From: Streptomyces sp. Go-475
GTDB taxonomy: Bacteria; Actinomycetota; Actinomycetes; Streptomycetales; Streptomycetaceae
Length of the DNA stretch: 64,000 bases
NCBI RefSeq assembly: GCF_003330845.1
Contig: NZ_CP026121.1
Location: 5,995,501-6,059,500 of the forward strand
Reading direction: 5' to 3'
The position numbers and the translations under genes are program-made. Below are positions 1 to 10,765 of the stretch, piece after piece (the first letter of the stretch is position 1; every line of letters starts with the position of its first letter). Under the pieces are notes generated by a model that saw nothing but the letters and a program-made list of their open reading frames with translations, searched no databases and was not told the DNA's origin.

Positions 1-440
1 GCCGGGACACCTGGGAGCTGATCGAGGACATCCGCGCGAACGGCGTGACCGTCCTGCTCGTCACCCACTTCATGGAGGAGGCACAGCGGCTGTGCGACCG
101 GATCGCCGTGATCGACGAGGGCCGGGTGGCCGCCCTGGACACCCCGGCCTGCCTGATCCGCCGCTCGGCGGGTGCCACCGTCATCAGCTTCACGCCGTCC
201 GCCCCGCTGGACGACCGTGACCTGAACGCGCTGCCCGCGCTCGCGTCGGTCGAGTACCGGGACGGCCGCGTCACCCTGTCCGGCACCGACGAGACCGTCA
301 ACGCCGTCATCACCCTCCTCGCCCGCGCCCGCGTCACGGCCCACCAGCTCCGGGTCACCGACGCCACGCTGGACGGCGCGTTCCTCGACCTCACGAAGGA
401 AGCAGCGGCATGGTGCCAAGCCCGAGCCCCGGCGCGCTGA
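1..440 (+). CDS. ABC exporter ATP-binding protein, C-terminal part (partial)
   Basis: Only the last 145 or so codons are in the window; the reading frame is open from base 3 and stops at TGA 438-440. The visible part begins just before the switch-histidine strand (LLVTHFMEEAQRLCDRIAVI), followed by the EGRVAALDTP turn and a C-terminal regulatory tail. MEEA after the switch histidine and a roughly 80-residue tail are typical of drug- or antibiotic-export ATPases (DrrA/CcmA type) that pair with ABC-2 permeases. The Walker A, signature and Walker B motifs and any permease gene lie outside the window, so the substrate cannot be assigned. It converges on glgX with a gap of only 9 bases. Confidence 0.85.
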   Translation, partial: RDTWELIEDIRANGVTVLLVTHFMEEAQRLCDRIAVIDEGRVAALDTPACLIRRSAGATVISFTPSAPLDDRDLNALPALASVEYRDGRVTLSGTDETVNAVITLLARARVTAHQLRVTDATLDGAFLDLTKEAAAWCQARAPAR

Positions 441-449
441 AACGATGCC

Positions 450-2702
<2,253 letters not shown>

Positions 2703-2888
2703 CTGTCAGCCTCCCGCGGCTCGTGGGACGACGGGGGACAGAGGGGTGCGGCCCTGCTGCGGCCCGGTCCGCGGCTCCCCTGCGCGTCGTCCTCCCCACT
2801 GTTCTGCCCAGAGGGTGGGTCGCACTCACGTTTCCCCGGGGGCGGGCATGGTCGTTTCCCGGGGCCGCGGCCGGTCGTTGGGCACCTC

Positions 2889-4133
2889 GTGAGGCACGTA
2901 CAAGGGCGCGCGCGGCGCGCGAGGGCCGCGCTGGCCGCCGTAGTGACATGGGCAGGGCTCCTCGCCGGGGCCACGGGCTGTACCTCGGACGACGCGGGCG
3001 GGATCGCCGGGGCGTTCGGCGCGCCCCCGGCGCCCGAGGACGTCATCAAGGTCTCGCCCGGCGACGGCAGCAAGGGCGTGCGCCCCGGGAGGAAGCTGCG
3101 GGTGCGCGTGCCCGACGGCCGGCTGGAGTCGGTGAAGGTCGTCAGGTCACAGGACGCCCAGGAGTCCCCCGTGCCCGGGCGGATCTCCGCCGACGGCCTG
3201 ACCTGGGAGCCCGTGGAGGAGCGGCTGGCGCTGGCCGCCGAGTACACGGTCGACGCGGTCGCCGTGGGCGGCGACGGACGCCGCTCGGCCCGCCACACCA
3301 CCTTCACGACGTACGTCCCCGAGGAGCGCTTCATCGGCTACGTCGCCCCGGAGGACCGCGCCACGGTCGGCACCGGCATGATCGTCTCTCTGGAGTTCAA
3401 CCGGGAGATCAGGCACCGCGCCGCCGTCGAACGCGCGGTGCGGGTCACCGCCCGCCCGGCCGTCGAGATCCGCCCGCACTGGTTCGGCCGGACCCGCCTC
3501 GACTTCCGACCCGAGCACTACTGGAAGCCCGGAACCCAGGTCACCGTCTCCCTGCGCCTGCGGGACGTCGAGGGGGCGCCCGGGGTCTACGGCCTGCAGC
3601 ACAAGACGTTCTCCTTCACCGTCGGCCGTAGCCAGGTCTCCGTCGTCGACGCCGCCCGGCACTCCATGGAGGTGCGCCGCGACGGCGAGCCCCTCGCCAC
3701 CGTGCCGATCACCGCCGGCGCCCCGAAGACCACCACCTACAACGGCAAGATGGTGGTGACCGAGATGCTCGAGGTCACCCGGATGAACGGCGCCACGGTC
3801 GGCTTCAAGAAGCGCGACGGCAAGGGCGAGTACGACATCCCGGACGTCCCGCACGCCATGCGCCTGACCGACTCCGGCACCTTCCTGCACGGCAACTACT
3901 GGGCGCCCGCCACCGTCTTCGGCCGCACCAACGTCAGCCACGGCTGCGTCGGACTGCGCGATGTGAAGGGCGGCGGCTCCGACACCCCGGCCGGCTGGTT
4001 CTTCGACCGCAGCCTCATCGGGGACGTCGTCGAGGTCGTCAACAGCAATGACAAAAAGGTCGCTCCCGACAACGGGCTCGGAGGCTGGAATATGGGCTGG
4101 AATGCATGGAAGGCGGGCAGTGCGGTGAAGTAG
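2889..4133 (+). CDS. L,D-transpeptidase lipoprotein (YkuD fold), copy 1
   Basis: Exported peptidoglycan cross-linking enzyme that would form 3-3 links between meso-/LL-DAP stems. The N-terminus has arginines, a hydrophobic stretch and a lipobox-like LAGATGC near residue 31, so it is probably a lipoprotein. Two immunoglobulin-like domains follow, then the YkuD catalytic domain with HGNYW near 334 and the active-site SHGCVGLRD near 348-356 (catalytic Cys about 351). The protein ends in a Trp-rich segment (GLGGWNMGWNAW) as in mycobacterial LdtMt2-type enzymes. The GTG start is the first in frame and the spacing to the signal sequence fits. The downstream neighbour encodes a close paralogue in the same orientation 155 bases later. 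Confidence 0.92.
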   Translation: MRHVQGRARRARAALAAVVTWAGLLAGATGCTSDDAGGIAGAFGAPPAPEDVIKVSPGDGSKGVRPGRKLRVRVPDGRLESVKVVRSQDAQESPVPGRISADGLTWEPVEERLALAAEYTVDAVAVGGDGRRSARHTTFTTYVPEERFIGYVAPEDRATVGTGMIVSLEFNREIRHRAAVERAVRVTARPAVEIRPHWFGRTRLDFRPEHYWKPGTQVTVSLRLRDVEGAPGVYGLQHKTFSFTVGRSQVSVVDAARHSMEVRRDGEPLATVPITAGAPKTTTYNGKMVVTEMLEVTRMNGATVGFKKRDGKGEYDIPDVPHAMRLTDSGTFLHGNYWAPATVFGRTNVSHGCVGLRDVKGGGSDTPAGWFFDRSLIGDVVEVVNSNDKKVAPDNGLGGWNMGWNAWKAGSAVK

Positions 4134-4288
4134 CCCGACAGAGGGGTGGGTTGACCTGGCATTCCGTTGGGACCGAACAGTGACAATCGCGGGCCGCCTG
4201 CGCCCCGCACCCTGTGGTTACTATTCGCCGGTGCGCGGGGGACGCGCAGGGGTGCGGGCCTGACCAGGCCCGGGGAGGGGAGAACAAC

Positions 4289-5521
4289 GTGAACGGGCGA
4301 CCGATATCGGGGGCGTCGGTTGGGGGCGGGAAGGGACTGCTCGCGCTGATCCTGGGCGTGCTTCTGTTCGCCGTCACGGCGTGCGGCGGCGGGGGGACCG
4401 GTTCCGGTTCCGGCGCGGGCGAGGGCAAGGGCAAGGACGCGGACACCGCGCAGAGCAAGCAGTCCGAGGCCGTCGTCAGCATCACCCCCAAGGACGGCGC
4501 CAAGTCCGTCGACACCAGCGGCGCGCTGAAGGTCACCGCCGCCAAGGGCAAGCTGACCGAGGTCGAGGTCAAGGACGGCGAGGGCAGGAAGGTCGACGGC
4601 GAGATATCCGGCGACGGCGCCAGCTGGACGCCGTCCACCCACCTGTCCGCCGCCACGAAGTACACGGTGCACGCGGTCGCCAAGGACGCCGAGGGCCGCA
4701 CGGCCGCGGAGGACGCCGGCTTCACGACGCTGACGCCGAAGAACACCTTCATCGGCACCTTCACCCCCGAGGACGGCTCCAAGGTCGGCGTCGGCATGCC
4801 GTTCTCGATCCGCTTCTCCCGGGGCATCACCAGCCCGGAGGCCGTCGAGAAGGCCATCCGCATCAGGACCGAGCCGGCCGTCGACGTCGAGGGCCACTGG
4901 TTCGGCAACGACCGCCTGGACTTCCGCCCCGAGAAGTACTGGAAGCCCGGCACCAAGGTGACCGTCGACCTGAACCTCGACGGCGTCGAGGGCCGCCCCG
5001 GGGTCTACGGCGAGCAGGACAAGACCATCGACTTCACCATCGGCCGCAACCAGGTCTCCGTCGTCGACGCCAAGAAGCTGACGATGAAGGTCATGCGGGA
5101 CGGCAAGCTCTTCAAGACCATCCCGGTCACCACCGGCAAGCCCGGCATGGAGACCTGGAACGGCCAGATGGTCATCAGCGAGATGCTCACAGTGACCCGG
5201 ATGAACGGCGAGACCGTCGGCTACGGCGGCGAGTACGACATCAAGGACGTCCCGCACGCCATCCGGCTGACGACCTCCGGCACGTTCCTGCACGGCAACT
5301 ACTGGGCGAGCGGCGCCTTCGGCAACTACAACGCCAGCCACGGCTGCATCGGCCTGCGCGATGTGCGCGGCGGCTGGGACAAGAACGCGCCGGCCGCGTG
5401 GTTCTTCAACCACTCGATGATCGGTGACGTGGTGGTCGTCAAGAACTCCGAGGACCGGATCGTCGACCCGGACAACGGGCTCAACGGCTGGAACATGTCG
5501 TGGGAGAAGTGGAAGAAGTAG
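4289..5521 (+). CDS. L,D-transpeptidase lipoprotein (YkuD fold), copy 2
   Basis: Second enzyme of the tandem pair, same architecture as the upstream gene: signal peptide with lipobox VTAC near residue 31, a Gly/Ser/Lys-rich linker, two Ig-like domains, and the YkuD domain with HGNYW and NASHGCIGLRD (catalytic Cys about residue 352), then the conserved tail GLNGWNMSWEKW. I chose GTG 4289 because GGGGAGGGGAG lies a few bases upstream and because the hydrophobic core then sits at the expected distance; an upstream in-frame start at 4214 would add a non-signal-like 25 residues. A perfect 11-bp hairpin just after the stop probably ends the transcript. Confidence 0.93.
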   Translation: MNGRPISGASVGGGKGLLALILGVLLFAVTACGGGGTGSGSGAGEGKGKDADTAQSKQSEAVVSITPKDGAKSVDTSGALKVTAAKGKLTEVEVKDGEGRKVDGEISGDGASWTPSTHLSAATKYTVHAVAKDAEGRTAAEDAGFTTLTPKNTFIGTFTPEDGSKVGVGMPFSIRFSRGITSPEAVEKAIRIRTEPAVDVEGHWFGNDRLDFRPEKYWKPGTKVTVDLNLDGVEGRPGVYGEQDKTIDFTIGRNQVSVVDAKKLTMKVMRDGKLFKTIPVTTGKPGMETWNGQMVISEMLTVTRMNGETVGYGGEYDIKDVPHAIRLTTSGTFLHGNYWASGAFGNYNASHGCIGLRDVRGGWDKNAPAAWFFNHSMIGDVVVVKNSEDRIVDPDNGLNGWNMSWEKWKK

Positions 5522-5537
5522 CACCCCGCTGACGGCA

Positions 5538-5569
5538 GGGCCCCGGTGTGACGGACCGCACCGGGGCCC
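5538..5569 (+). terminator. Rho-independent-type hairpin after the L,D-transpeptidase pair
   Basis: Perfect 11-bp inverted repeat GGGCCCCGGTG / CACCGGGGCCC with a 10-base loop, located 16 bases after the stop codon and 30 bases before the next start. As in most Streptomyces terminators there is only a weak T-tract afterwards. Confidence 0.8.
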
Positions 5570-5599
5570 TTCCCGTTAGCCCCCGTTAACCTGCTCCCT

Positions 5600-6367
5600 A
5601 TGACCGTCTCTCTCGAAGTCGCCGAAGGCGTCGGCACGCTCCGTCTCGACCGCCCGCCCATGAACGCGCTGGACATCGCCACGCAGGACCGGCTGAAGGA
5701 ACTCGCCGACGAGGCCGCGCGCCGCGCGGACGTGCGGGCCGTGGTGGTCTACGGCGGGGAGAAGGTGTTCGCGGCCGGCGCGGACATCAAGGAGATGCAG
5801 GCGATGGACCACACCGCGATGGTCCTGCGCGCCCGCGCCCTCCAGGACTCCTTCACGGCGGTGGCCCGGATCCCCAAGCCGGTCGTCGCGGCCGTGACGG
5901 GCTACGCGCTGGGCGGCGGCTGCGAGCTGGCGCTGTGCGCGGACTACCGCATCGCCGCCGAGAACGCCAAGCTCGGCCAGCCGGAGATCCTGCTCGGCCT
6001 GATCCCCGGCGCGGGCGGCACCCAGCGCCTGGCCCGCCTGGTCGGCCCCGCCAAGGCCAAGGACCTGATCTTCACCGGCCGCATGGTCAAGGCCGACGAG
6101 GCCGAGAGGATCGGTCTGGTCGACCGGGTCGTGCCCGCCGACGAGGTGTACGCGCAGGCGCACGCCTGGGCCGCGAAGCTGGCGCAGGGCCCCGCCCTCG
6201 CGCTGCGCGCCGCGAAGGAGGCCGTCGACACGGGCCTGGAGACGGACATCGACACGGGCCTGGCGATCGAACGGAACTGGTTCGCGGGCCTGTTCGCCAC
6301 CGAGGACCGCGAGCGCGGGATGCGCAGCTTCGTGGAGGAGGGGCCGGGCAAGGCGAAGTTCCTCTGA
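5600..6367 (+). CDS. Enoyl-CoA hydratase/isomerase family protein (crotonase)
   Basis: Crotonase-fold enzyme that would hydrate a trans-2-enoyl-CoA in the cytoplasm. Visible family features are the CoA/oxyanion segment FAAGADIKEM near residue 55-64, GYALGGGCELALCADYRI near 100-118, and GQPEILLGLIPGAGGTQRL near 130, which holds a Glu at the usual general-acid position; hence a hydratase is favoured over an isomerase. Length (255) is standard. ATG 5600 follows directly on the hairpin ending the previous unit, so it is transcribed separately. The acyl chain specificity cannot be read from the sequence. Confidence 0.9.
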   Translation: MTVSLEVAEGVGTLRLDRPPMNALDIATQDRLKELADEAARRADVRAVVVYGGEKVFAAGADIKEMQAMDHTAMVLRARALQDSFTAVARIPKPVVAAVTGYALGGGCELALCADYRIAAENAKLGQPEILLGLIPGAGGTQRLARLVGPAKAKDLIFTGRMVKADEAERIGLVDRVVPADEVYAQAHAWAAKLAQGPALALRAAKEAVDTGLETDIDTGLAIERNWFAGLFATEDRERGMRSFVEEGPGKAKFL

Positions 6368-6432
6368 ACCTCCCTCCAGGGGCTTGCCATTGACGCGGTG
6401 TCTGATCCGGGTCCCTCGAAGGGGCGGTTTAT

Positions 6433-6454
6433 GGCAGCCTTAAGGCAGCCTTAA
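6433..6454. repeat. Two tandem copies of an 11-bp unit upstream of the RsbW-like gene
   Basis: GGCAGCCTTAA occurs twice head-to-tail without a gap in the 6368-6640 intergenic stretch. Eleven-base direct repeats are one helical turn apart, the arrangement used by winged-helix response regulators such as PhoP of Streptomyces, but the unit does not match the PHO-box consensus I know. A regulator site is an inference only. Confidence 0.5.
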
Positions 6455-6640
6455 GCGTGGTCGGCCGAGGGAGTCCGTCGATTGCCCCGAAACGGTTCGT
6501 TCCAGCAGGTCGGAGGGGGTGCGGACGACTCCGAAGTGCCGTTGGCATATGACGGTGGACCGTCGGTCCGCGGGCCGTGCCCGGGGGCGTATTCCCCGGG
6601 AACGGCCCCGTCGGGCGCTCCCGGCGGCCATGATGGGGGC

Positions 6641-7144
6641 ATGGCGGGGCTGGAGGGTATGGAACAGCCGCGGGGAGACGCACATGCGGCCGCGGCGCGC
6701 TGGTCGCCGACCGTCGAGGACGAACACGCGCTGAAGGCGCTGGAGTTGTACGGCAACCCGACGGAGGCAGAGGTCCCGCTGCCGTCCCGCCCCGAGTCCG
6801 CGGCCACCGCCAGACGCCTCACCCAGGTCGTGGTCCTGCGCCACTGGGGGCTCACCCCCAAGACCACGGAGGACGCGGTCCTCCTCGTCTCCGAACTGGT
6901 CGGCAACGCCGTACGCCACACCGGCGCCCGCGTCTTCGGGCTGCGCCTGCACCGGCGCCGCGGCTGGATCCGCGTCGAGGTCCGCGACCCCTCCCGCGGG
7001 CTGCCGTGCCTGATGCCGGTGCAGGAGCTGGACGTCAGCGGCCGGGGCCTGTTCCTCGTCGACAAGCTGGCGGACCGCTGGGGCGTCGACCTGCTGCCCC
7101 GGGGGAAGACCACGTGGTTCGAGATGCGGGTCGGCGACCGCTGA
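6641..7144 (+). CDS. Anti-sigma-factor-like ATP-binding protein (RsbW/HATPase_c_2)
   Basis: Single GHKL ATPase domain. The N-box region reads LLVSELVGNAVRHTGAR and the G1/G2 region reads VEVRDPSRG and GRGLFLVDKLADRWGV, followed by the conserved end GKTTWFEMRV. This is the small RsbW-like type, abundant in Streptomyces, that acts as a Ser/Thr kinase toward anti-anti-sigma factors or binds a sigma factor. The start is uncertain: ATG 6641 is given; ATG 6659 has a closer GGAGG, and an in-frame start exists at 6482, but the added residues there are Gly/Pro-rich and not family-like. No partner sigma or anti-anti-sigma gene lies next to it, so its target is unknown. Confidence 0.82.
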   Translation: MAGLEGMEQPRGDAHAAAARWSPTVEDEHALKALELYGNPTEAEVPLPSRPESAATARRLTQVVVLRHWGLTPKTTEDAVLLVSELVGNAVRHTGARVFGLRLHRRRGWIRVEVRDPSRGLPCLMPVQELDVSGRGLFLVDKLADRWGVDLLPRGKTTWFEMRVGDR

Positions 7145-7235
7145 GAGCCGGGGCCGGCTGTCCGCGCGGCGGCTCACCCGGCCGCCGATCGGGCGAATAG
7201 CCCGTTTCCAGGTGACACACACCTTAAATGGTGGA

Positions 7236-8411
7236 ATGCACCGTCACCTCATCAAGAGTGCCCTGGTCACGGGTGCCGCCCTCGCCGTCCTCGCCGCCTG
7301 CGGCACGGGCGGGGAGCGGGCCTCCGAGGCGCGCGGCACCAAGGCCGCCGTACCCGCCCCGCCCGAGAAGAAGCCCGTCGAGGGCCTGCCCGGCATGCCG
7401 CCCGTCCTCGACCCCGAGGACGTGTACGCGGCCGACCGCCCGAACAAGCTGTCCCCGGTGGTCAAGGACTTCCCGTCCCGCGTCTACGTGCCCAACACCG
7501 AGTCCGACACGGTCTCCGTCATCGACCCGAAGACGTACGAGATCATCGAGACGATCCCCGTGGGCCGGCAGCCCCAGCACGTCGTGCCCTCCTGGGACCT
7601 GAAGACGCTCTGGGTCAACAACAACCGCGGCCACACCCTCACCCCCATCGACCCCAAGACCGGCAAGGCGGGCAAGGAGGTCGAGGTCCACGACCCGTAC
7701 AACCTCTACTTCACGCCCAACGGCAGGTACGCCGTCGTCATGGCCTCCCTCGACCGGGAGCTGGTCTTCCGCGACCCGCACACCATGGAGCGCAAGAAGA
7801 CCGTCCCGGTCTCCTGCTACGGCGTCAACCACGCCGACTTCTCCCTCGACGGCCGCTACTTCATCGTCTCCTGCGAGTTCAGCGGCGAACTGCTCAAGGT
7901 CGACACCGAGAAGATGAAGGTCGTCGGACAGCAGCGGCTGCCGTTCGAGGGCGCCATGCCGCAGGACGTGAAGGTCTCGCCCGACGGCAAGAAGTTCTAC
8001 ATCGCCGACATGATGGCCCACGGCATGTGGGTCCTGGACGGCGACACGTTCACCGAGCCCACCCTGCTGCCCACCGGCAAGGGCTGCCACGGCCTGTACG
8101 TCAGCCGCGACTCCCGCGAGATGTACGTGTCCAACCGCGGCGAGGGCACGATCTCCGTCTTCGACTTCACCCAGGACAAGCTGACCAAGAAGTGGGAGCT
8201 GCCCGACGGCGGCAGCCCCGACATGGGCGGCGTCTCCGCCGACGGCAAGGTGCTCTGGCTCTCCGGCCGCTACGACGCCGAGGTGTACGCCATCGACACC
8301 CGCACCGGCACCCAGCTCGCCCGCATCCCCGTCGGCAGCGGCCCGCACGGCCTCGCGGTCTACCCGCAGCCCGGCCGCTACTCGCTCGGCCACACCGGCA
8401 TCTTCCGGTGA
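7236..8411 (+). CDS. YVTN/YncE-type beta-propeller lipoprotein
   Basis: Secreted lipoprotein made of about seven 40-45-residue repeats of the YVTN type (for example RVYVPNTESDTVSVID, EMYVSNRGEGTISVFD, LARIPVGSGPHGLAV). A signal peptide with lipobox LAAC near residue 22 precedes a proline-rich linker. Such propellers sit on the outer membrane face and usually bind a partner or a redox cofactor-containing protein; the family does not define a reaction. ATG 7236 is preferred because its hydrophobic segment is then N-terminal; GTG 7212 in frame is an alternative. It ends about 90 bases before the ADP-ribosyltransferase gene and may share a transcript with it. Confidence 0.85.
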   Translation: MHRHLIKSALVTGAALAVLAACGTGGERASEARGTKAAVPAPPEKKPVEGLPGMPPVLDPEDVYAADRPNKLSPVVKDFPSRVYVPNTESDTVSVIDPKTYEIIETIPVGRQPQHVVPSWDLKTLWVNNNRGHTLTPIDPKTGKAGKEVEVHDPYNLYFTPNGRYAVVMASLDRELVFRDPHTMERKKTVPVSCYGVNHADFSLDGRYFIVSCEFSGELLKVDTEKMKVVGQQRLPFEGAMPQDVKVSPDGKKFYIADMMAHGMWVLDGDTFTEPTLLPTGKGCHGLYVSRDSREMYVSNRGEGTISVFDFTQDKLTKKWELPDGGSPDMGGVSADGKVLWLSGRYDAEVYAIDTRTGTQLARIPVGSGPHGLAVYPQPGRYSLGHTGIFR

Positions 8412-8495
8412 CGCCCATCGGCCCTCCACGCGCCAGCAGTTGACACGCCCCTGATCGGGTGAGGGTCCCCGGCCCGCCGCAGCGGAACCGCGATC

Positions 8496-9128
8496 GTGCC
8501 CTGCATGATCACTCTTCGTCTGCGGCGGCGCACCACCGCCGCCGCCCTCTGCTTCACCGCCGTCCTCACGACCACGGCCGCCGCGCCCGCCCAGGCACCG
8601 GCCAAGCCGACGGCCCCCGCCAAGCCCGCGGCCCCCGCGCCGGCCGCCTGTCCCGTCCAGTTCGACGACGCGATCAAGGCCGCCGCCGACCGCCGTGTCG
8701 ACGTCGACCGCATCACCCCCGACCCGTCCTGGCGGACCACCTGCGGCACGCTCTACCGCGCCGACGGCCGCGGCCCCTCCGTCGTCTTCGAGCAGGGCTT
8801 CCACCCCAAGGACGTCGTCAACGGCCAGTACGACCTGGAGAAGTACGTCCTGGTCAACCAGCCGTCCCCGTACGTGTCCACGACGTACGACCACGACCTC
8901 TACAAGAAGTGGAAGTCCGCCTTCAACTACTACGTCGACGCCCCGGGCGGCATCGACGTGAACAAGACCATCGGCGACACCCACAAATGGGCCGACCAGC
9001 AGGAGGTCGCCTTCCCCGGCGGCATCGCCCGGCAGTACATCATCGGCGTCTGCCCGGTGGACAAGCGGACCAGGACCGAGATCATGAGCGAGTGCGAGAG
9101 CAACCCGCACTACGAGCCGTGGCACTGA
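8496..9128 (+). CDS. Secreted guanine-specific ADP-ribosyltransferase (ScARP/Scabin/pierisin family)
   Basis: Exported mono-ADP-ribosyltransferase; the family modifies the exocyclic amino group of guanine in nucleosides, nucleotides or DNA. A signal peptide (twin-Arg-rich start, then TAAAPAQA) and a Pro/Ala/Lys linker are followed by the catalytic domain. It keeps RADGR (NAD-binding Arg), the FEQGF segment, SPYVSTTYD (STS-type motif), GGIDVN, and the ARTT loop W-A-D-Q-Q-E with the Q-x-E catalytic pair at about Q168 and E170 counted from GTG 8496, matching the W-x-x-Q-x-E spacing I recall for Scabin. Cysteines near both ends suggest disulfides. ATG 8505 is an alternative start. The 3' end overlaps the convergent GNAT gene by 47 bases. 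Its physiological target is unknown. Confidence 0.88.
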   Translation: MPCMITLRLRRRTTAAALCFTAVLTTTAAAPAQAPAKPTAPAKPAAPAPAACPVQFDDAIKAAADRRVDVDRITPDPSWRTTCGTLYRADGRGPSVVFEQGFHPKDVVNGQYDLEKYVLVNQPSPYVSTTYDHDLYKKWKSAFNYYVDAPGGIDVNKTIGDTHKWADQQEVAFPGGIARQYIIGVCPVDKRTRTEIMSECESNPHYEPWH

Positions 9129-9753
9129 GCAGCACCTCCGAGCCCACGGGCCGGTAACCGGCCGCCTGGAACGCCCGCAGCCCACGGGCGTTCCCGGCGG
9201 CCACCTGTGCCCACACGGGCGCCCCGCCGACCAGGTGCCGCGCCGACTCCACCAGCCGCCGGCCCAGCCCCCGCCGCCGCGCCCCCTCCTCGACGTCGAC
9301 CGCGACCTCCCACCGGCCGGCCACCCCGCGGCCCAGGGCGAGCACCCCGCCGTCCGCCTCCCACACCCGCACCTCGTCACGCCGTCCGCGCGCGGAGAGC
9401 ACCCGCGGATGGCGGGAGCCCTCCGTCTCCGTCAGCCGGACCGGCGGTTCCCCGGGCAGCGCGGCGCCGGTCAGCAGCACGTCGACGGTGTCCGACGTAC
9501 GCCCCGTCCGGTCCATGAGGGCCGTCAGGAAGCGGGCGTTCATCGTGGCCGCGAGCCGGTCGCAGTCGGTGTCGGTCAGCGACCCGCGCACCCAGTCAGG
9601 ATCCTCGTCGGTGAAGACGACCGAGTGCGCCGTGAAGGCGAGGACGCCCGCGTCCCGGGCCGAGGGCTGCGGCACGATCGTCGTACCGCCGTCGGCCGGC
9701 GGGAAGACGCCCCGCGCCGCCGCGTCGAGAATGTCCCGCAGCGTGTCCGCCAC
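9082..9753 (-). CDS. GNAT family N-acetyltransferase
   Basis: The C-terminal half is a GNAT fold with the acetyl-CoA loop in EEGARRRGLGRRLVESARHL and the following NARGLRAFQAAGYRPVGSEVLL helix-strand, so it acetylates an amine. The N-terminal 100 residues resemble other Streptomyces acetyltransferases of this length but carry no motif I can name. GTG 9753 is chosen because AAGGAG lies 6-11 bases upstream; a longer frame reaching 9876 would run through the divergent MerR gene. Its substrate cannot be predicted; the divergent regulator may control it. The 3' end overlaps the ADP-ribosyltransferase gene tail to tail. Confidence 0.8.
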   Translation of the reverse strand: MADTLRDILDAAARGVFPPADGGTTIVPQPSARDAGVLAFTAHSVVFTDEDPDWVRGSLTDTDCDRLAATMNARFLTALMDRTGRTSDTVDVLLTGAALPGEPPVRLTETEGSRHPRVLSARGRRDEVRVWEADGGVLALGRGVAGRWEVAVDVEEGARRRGLGRRLVESARHLVGGAPVWAQVAAGNARGLRAFQAAGYRPVGSEVLLSATARSAGCSRTRS

Positions 9754-9766
9754 CGGCCCGCTCCTT

Positions 9767-9796
9767 GAGTCTCCGCCCGCTGGAAGGTCCAGACTC
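9767..9796. promoter_or_regulatory. Inverted repeat between divergent GNAT and MerR genes
   Basis: GAGTCT and AGACTC form perfect 6-bp arms separated by 18 bases in the 49-base gap between the two divergent starts. MerR-family proteins bind dyads lying within an over-long promoter spacer, so this is a candidate operator for the adjacent MerR gene. I could not place matching -35 and -10 boxes with confidence. Confidence 0.4.
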
Positions 9797-9802
9797 CCAG
9801 AC

Positions 9803-10717
9803 ATGACCGACGACGGCACCGGACTGCTCACCATCGGCGCACTGGCCCGGGCCACCGGACTGACCGTGCGCACCATCCGCTACTGGTCCGACGAGGGCGC
9901 CCTGCCCCCGGTGGCCCGGTCCGAGGGCGGCTACCGGCTGTACGACGCCGCCTCCGTGGCCCGGCTGGAGCTGATCCGGACGCTGCGCGAGCTCGGCCTG
10001 GGCCTCGCGGACGTCCGCCGGGTGCTGGCCGGCGAGACGACCGTCGCGCGGGTCGCGGCCGCGCACGTGGTCGCGCTGGACGCGCAGATCAGGTCCCTGA
10101 AGGTGACGCGTGCGGTGCTGTCGACGGTCGCGAAGCGGGGTTCCGACGCGGAGGAGATGACGGTGGTCAACAAACTGGCACGACTGTCGGCGGCCGAGCG
10201 GCGGCGCATCCTGGAGGAGTTCGTGGACGAGGTGTTCCACGGGCTGGACACGGCGGACCCGGTGATCCGCGAACGCATGCGGAACACCGCCGCCGACCTG
10301 CCCGAGGAGCCCACGCCCGAGCAGGTGGACGCCTGGCTGGAACTGGCCGAGATGCTCCAGGACCCCGGCTTCCGGGCCGAGATGCGCAAGGTCGCCGAGT
10401 TCAACGCGGCGGACCACGGCCACACCACGCCCGCCGGGGCGTCCCTGTGGTTCTCCCGCCGGCTCGTCCAGCTGGGAGCCTCGGCCCGCGAGCGCGGCAT
10501 CGCCCCCGACTCGCCCGAGGCGGCCGAGGTGCTGCGCGAGCTGCTGGGCGGTGCCGACCCCGCGACCGTGCTGGAACGGCTGCGGTCGCACGCCACCGAC
10601 CGGGTCGCCCGCTACCGGGAGTTGATGGCCGTCGTGAACGGGTCCGGGCCACAGGCGGCGTACCGCGAGGAGTTCGCCTGGGTGGTCGCCGCGCTGGAGG
10701 TCCGGGCGGGCGGTTAA
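9803..10717 (+). CDS. MerR family transcriptional regulator with C-terminal extension
   Basis: The winged-helix DNA-binding domain is at residues 8-75: LLTIGALARATGLTVRTIRYW and GYRLYDAASVARLELIRTLRELGLGL, then the dimerisation helix up to about 115 (ALDAQIRSLKVTRAVL). The remaining 190 residues are alpha-helical and resemble the effector regions of multidrug-sensing MerR proteins in Streptomyces; no cysteine metal site is visible, so an organic ligand is likelier than a metal. ATG 9803 gives a standard N-terminus. Divergent from a GNAT gene across an inverted repeat. Confidence 0.9.
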   Translation: MTDDGTGLLTIGALARATGLTVRTIRYWSDEGALPPVARSEGGYRLYDAASVARLELIRTLRELGLGLADVRRVLAGETTVARVAAAHVVALDAQIRSLKVTRAVLSTVAKRGSDAEEMTVVNKLARLSAAERRRILEEFVDEVFHGLDTADPVIRERMRNTAADLPEEPTPEQVDAWLELAEMLQDPGFRAEMRKVAEFNAADHGHTTPAGASLWFSRRLVQLGASARERGIAPDSPEAAEVLRELLGGADPATVLERLRSHATDRVARYRELMAVVNGSGPQAAYREEFAWVVAALEVRAGG

Positions 10718-10765
10718 TCTGACCTGCGTCAGTACGACGTACAGCACGAGATGAGGGGCGGATCG

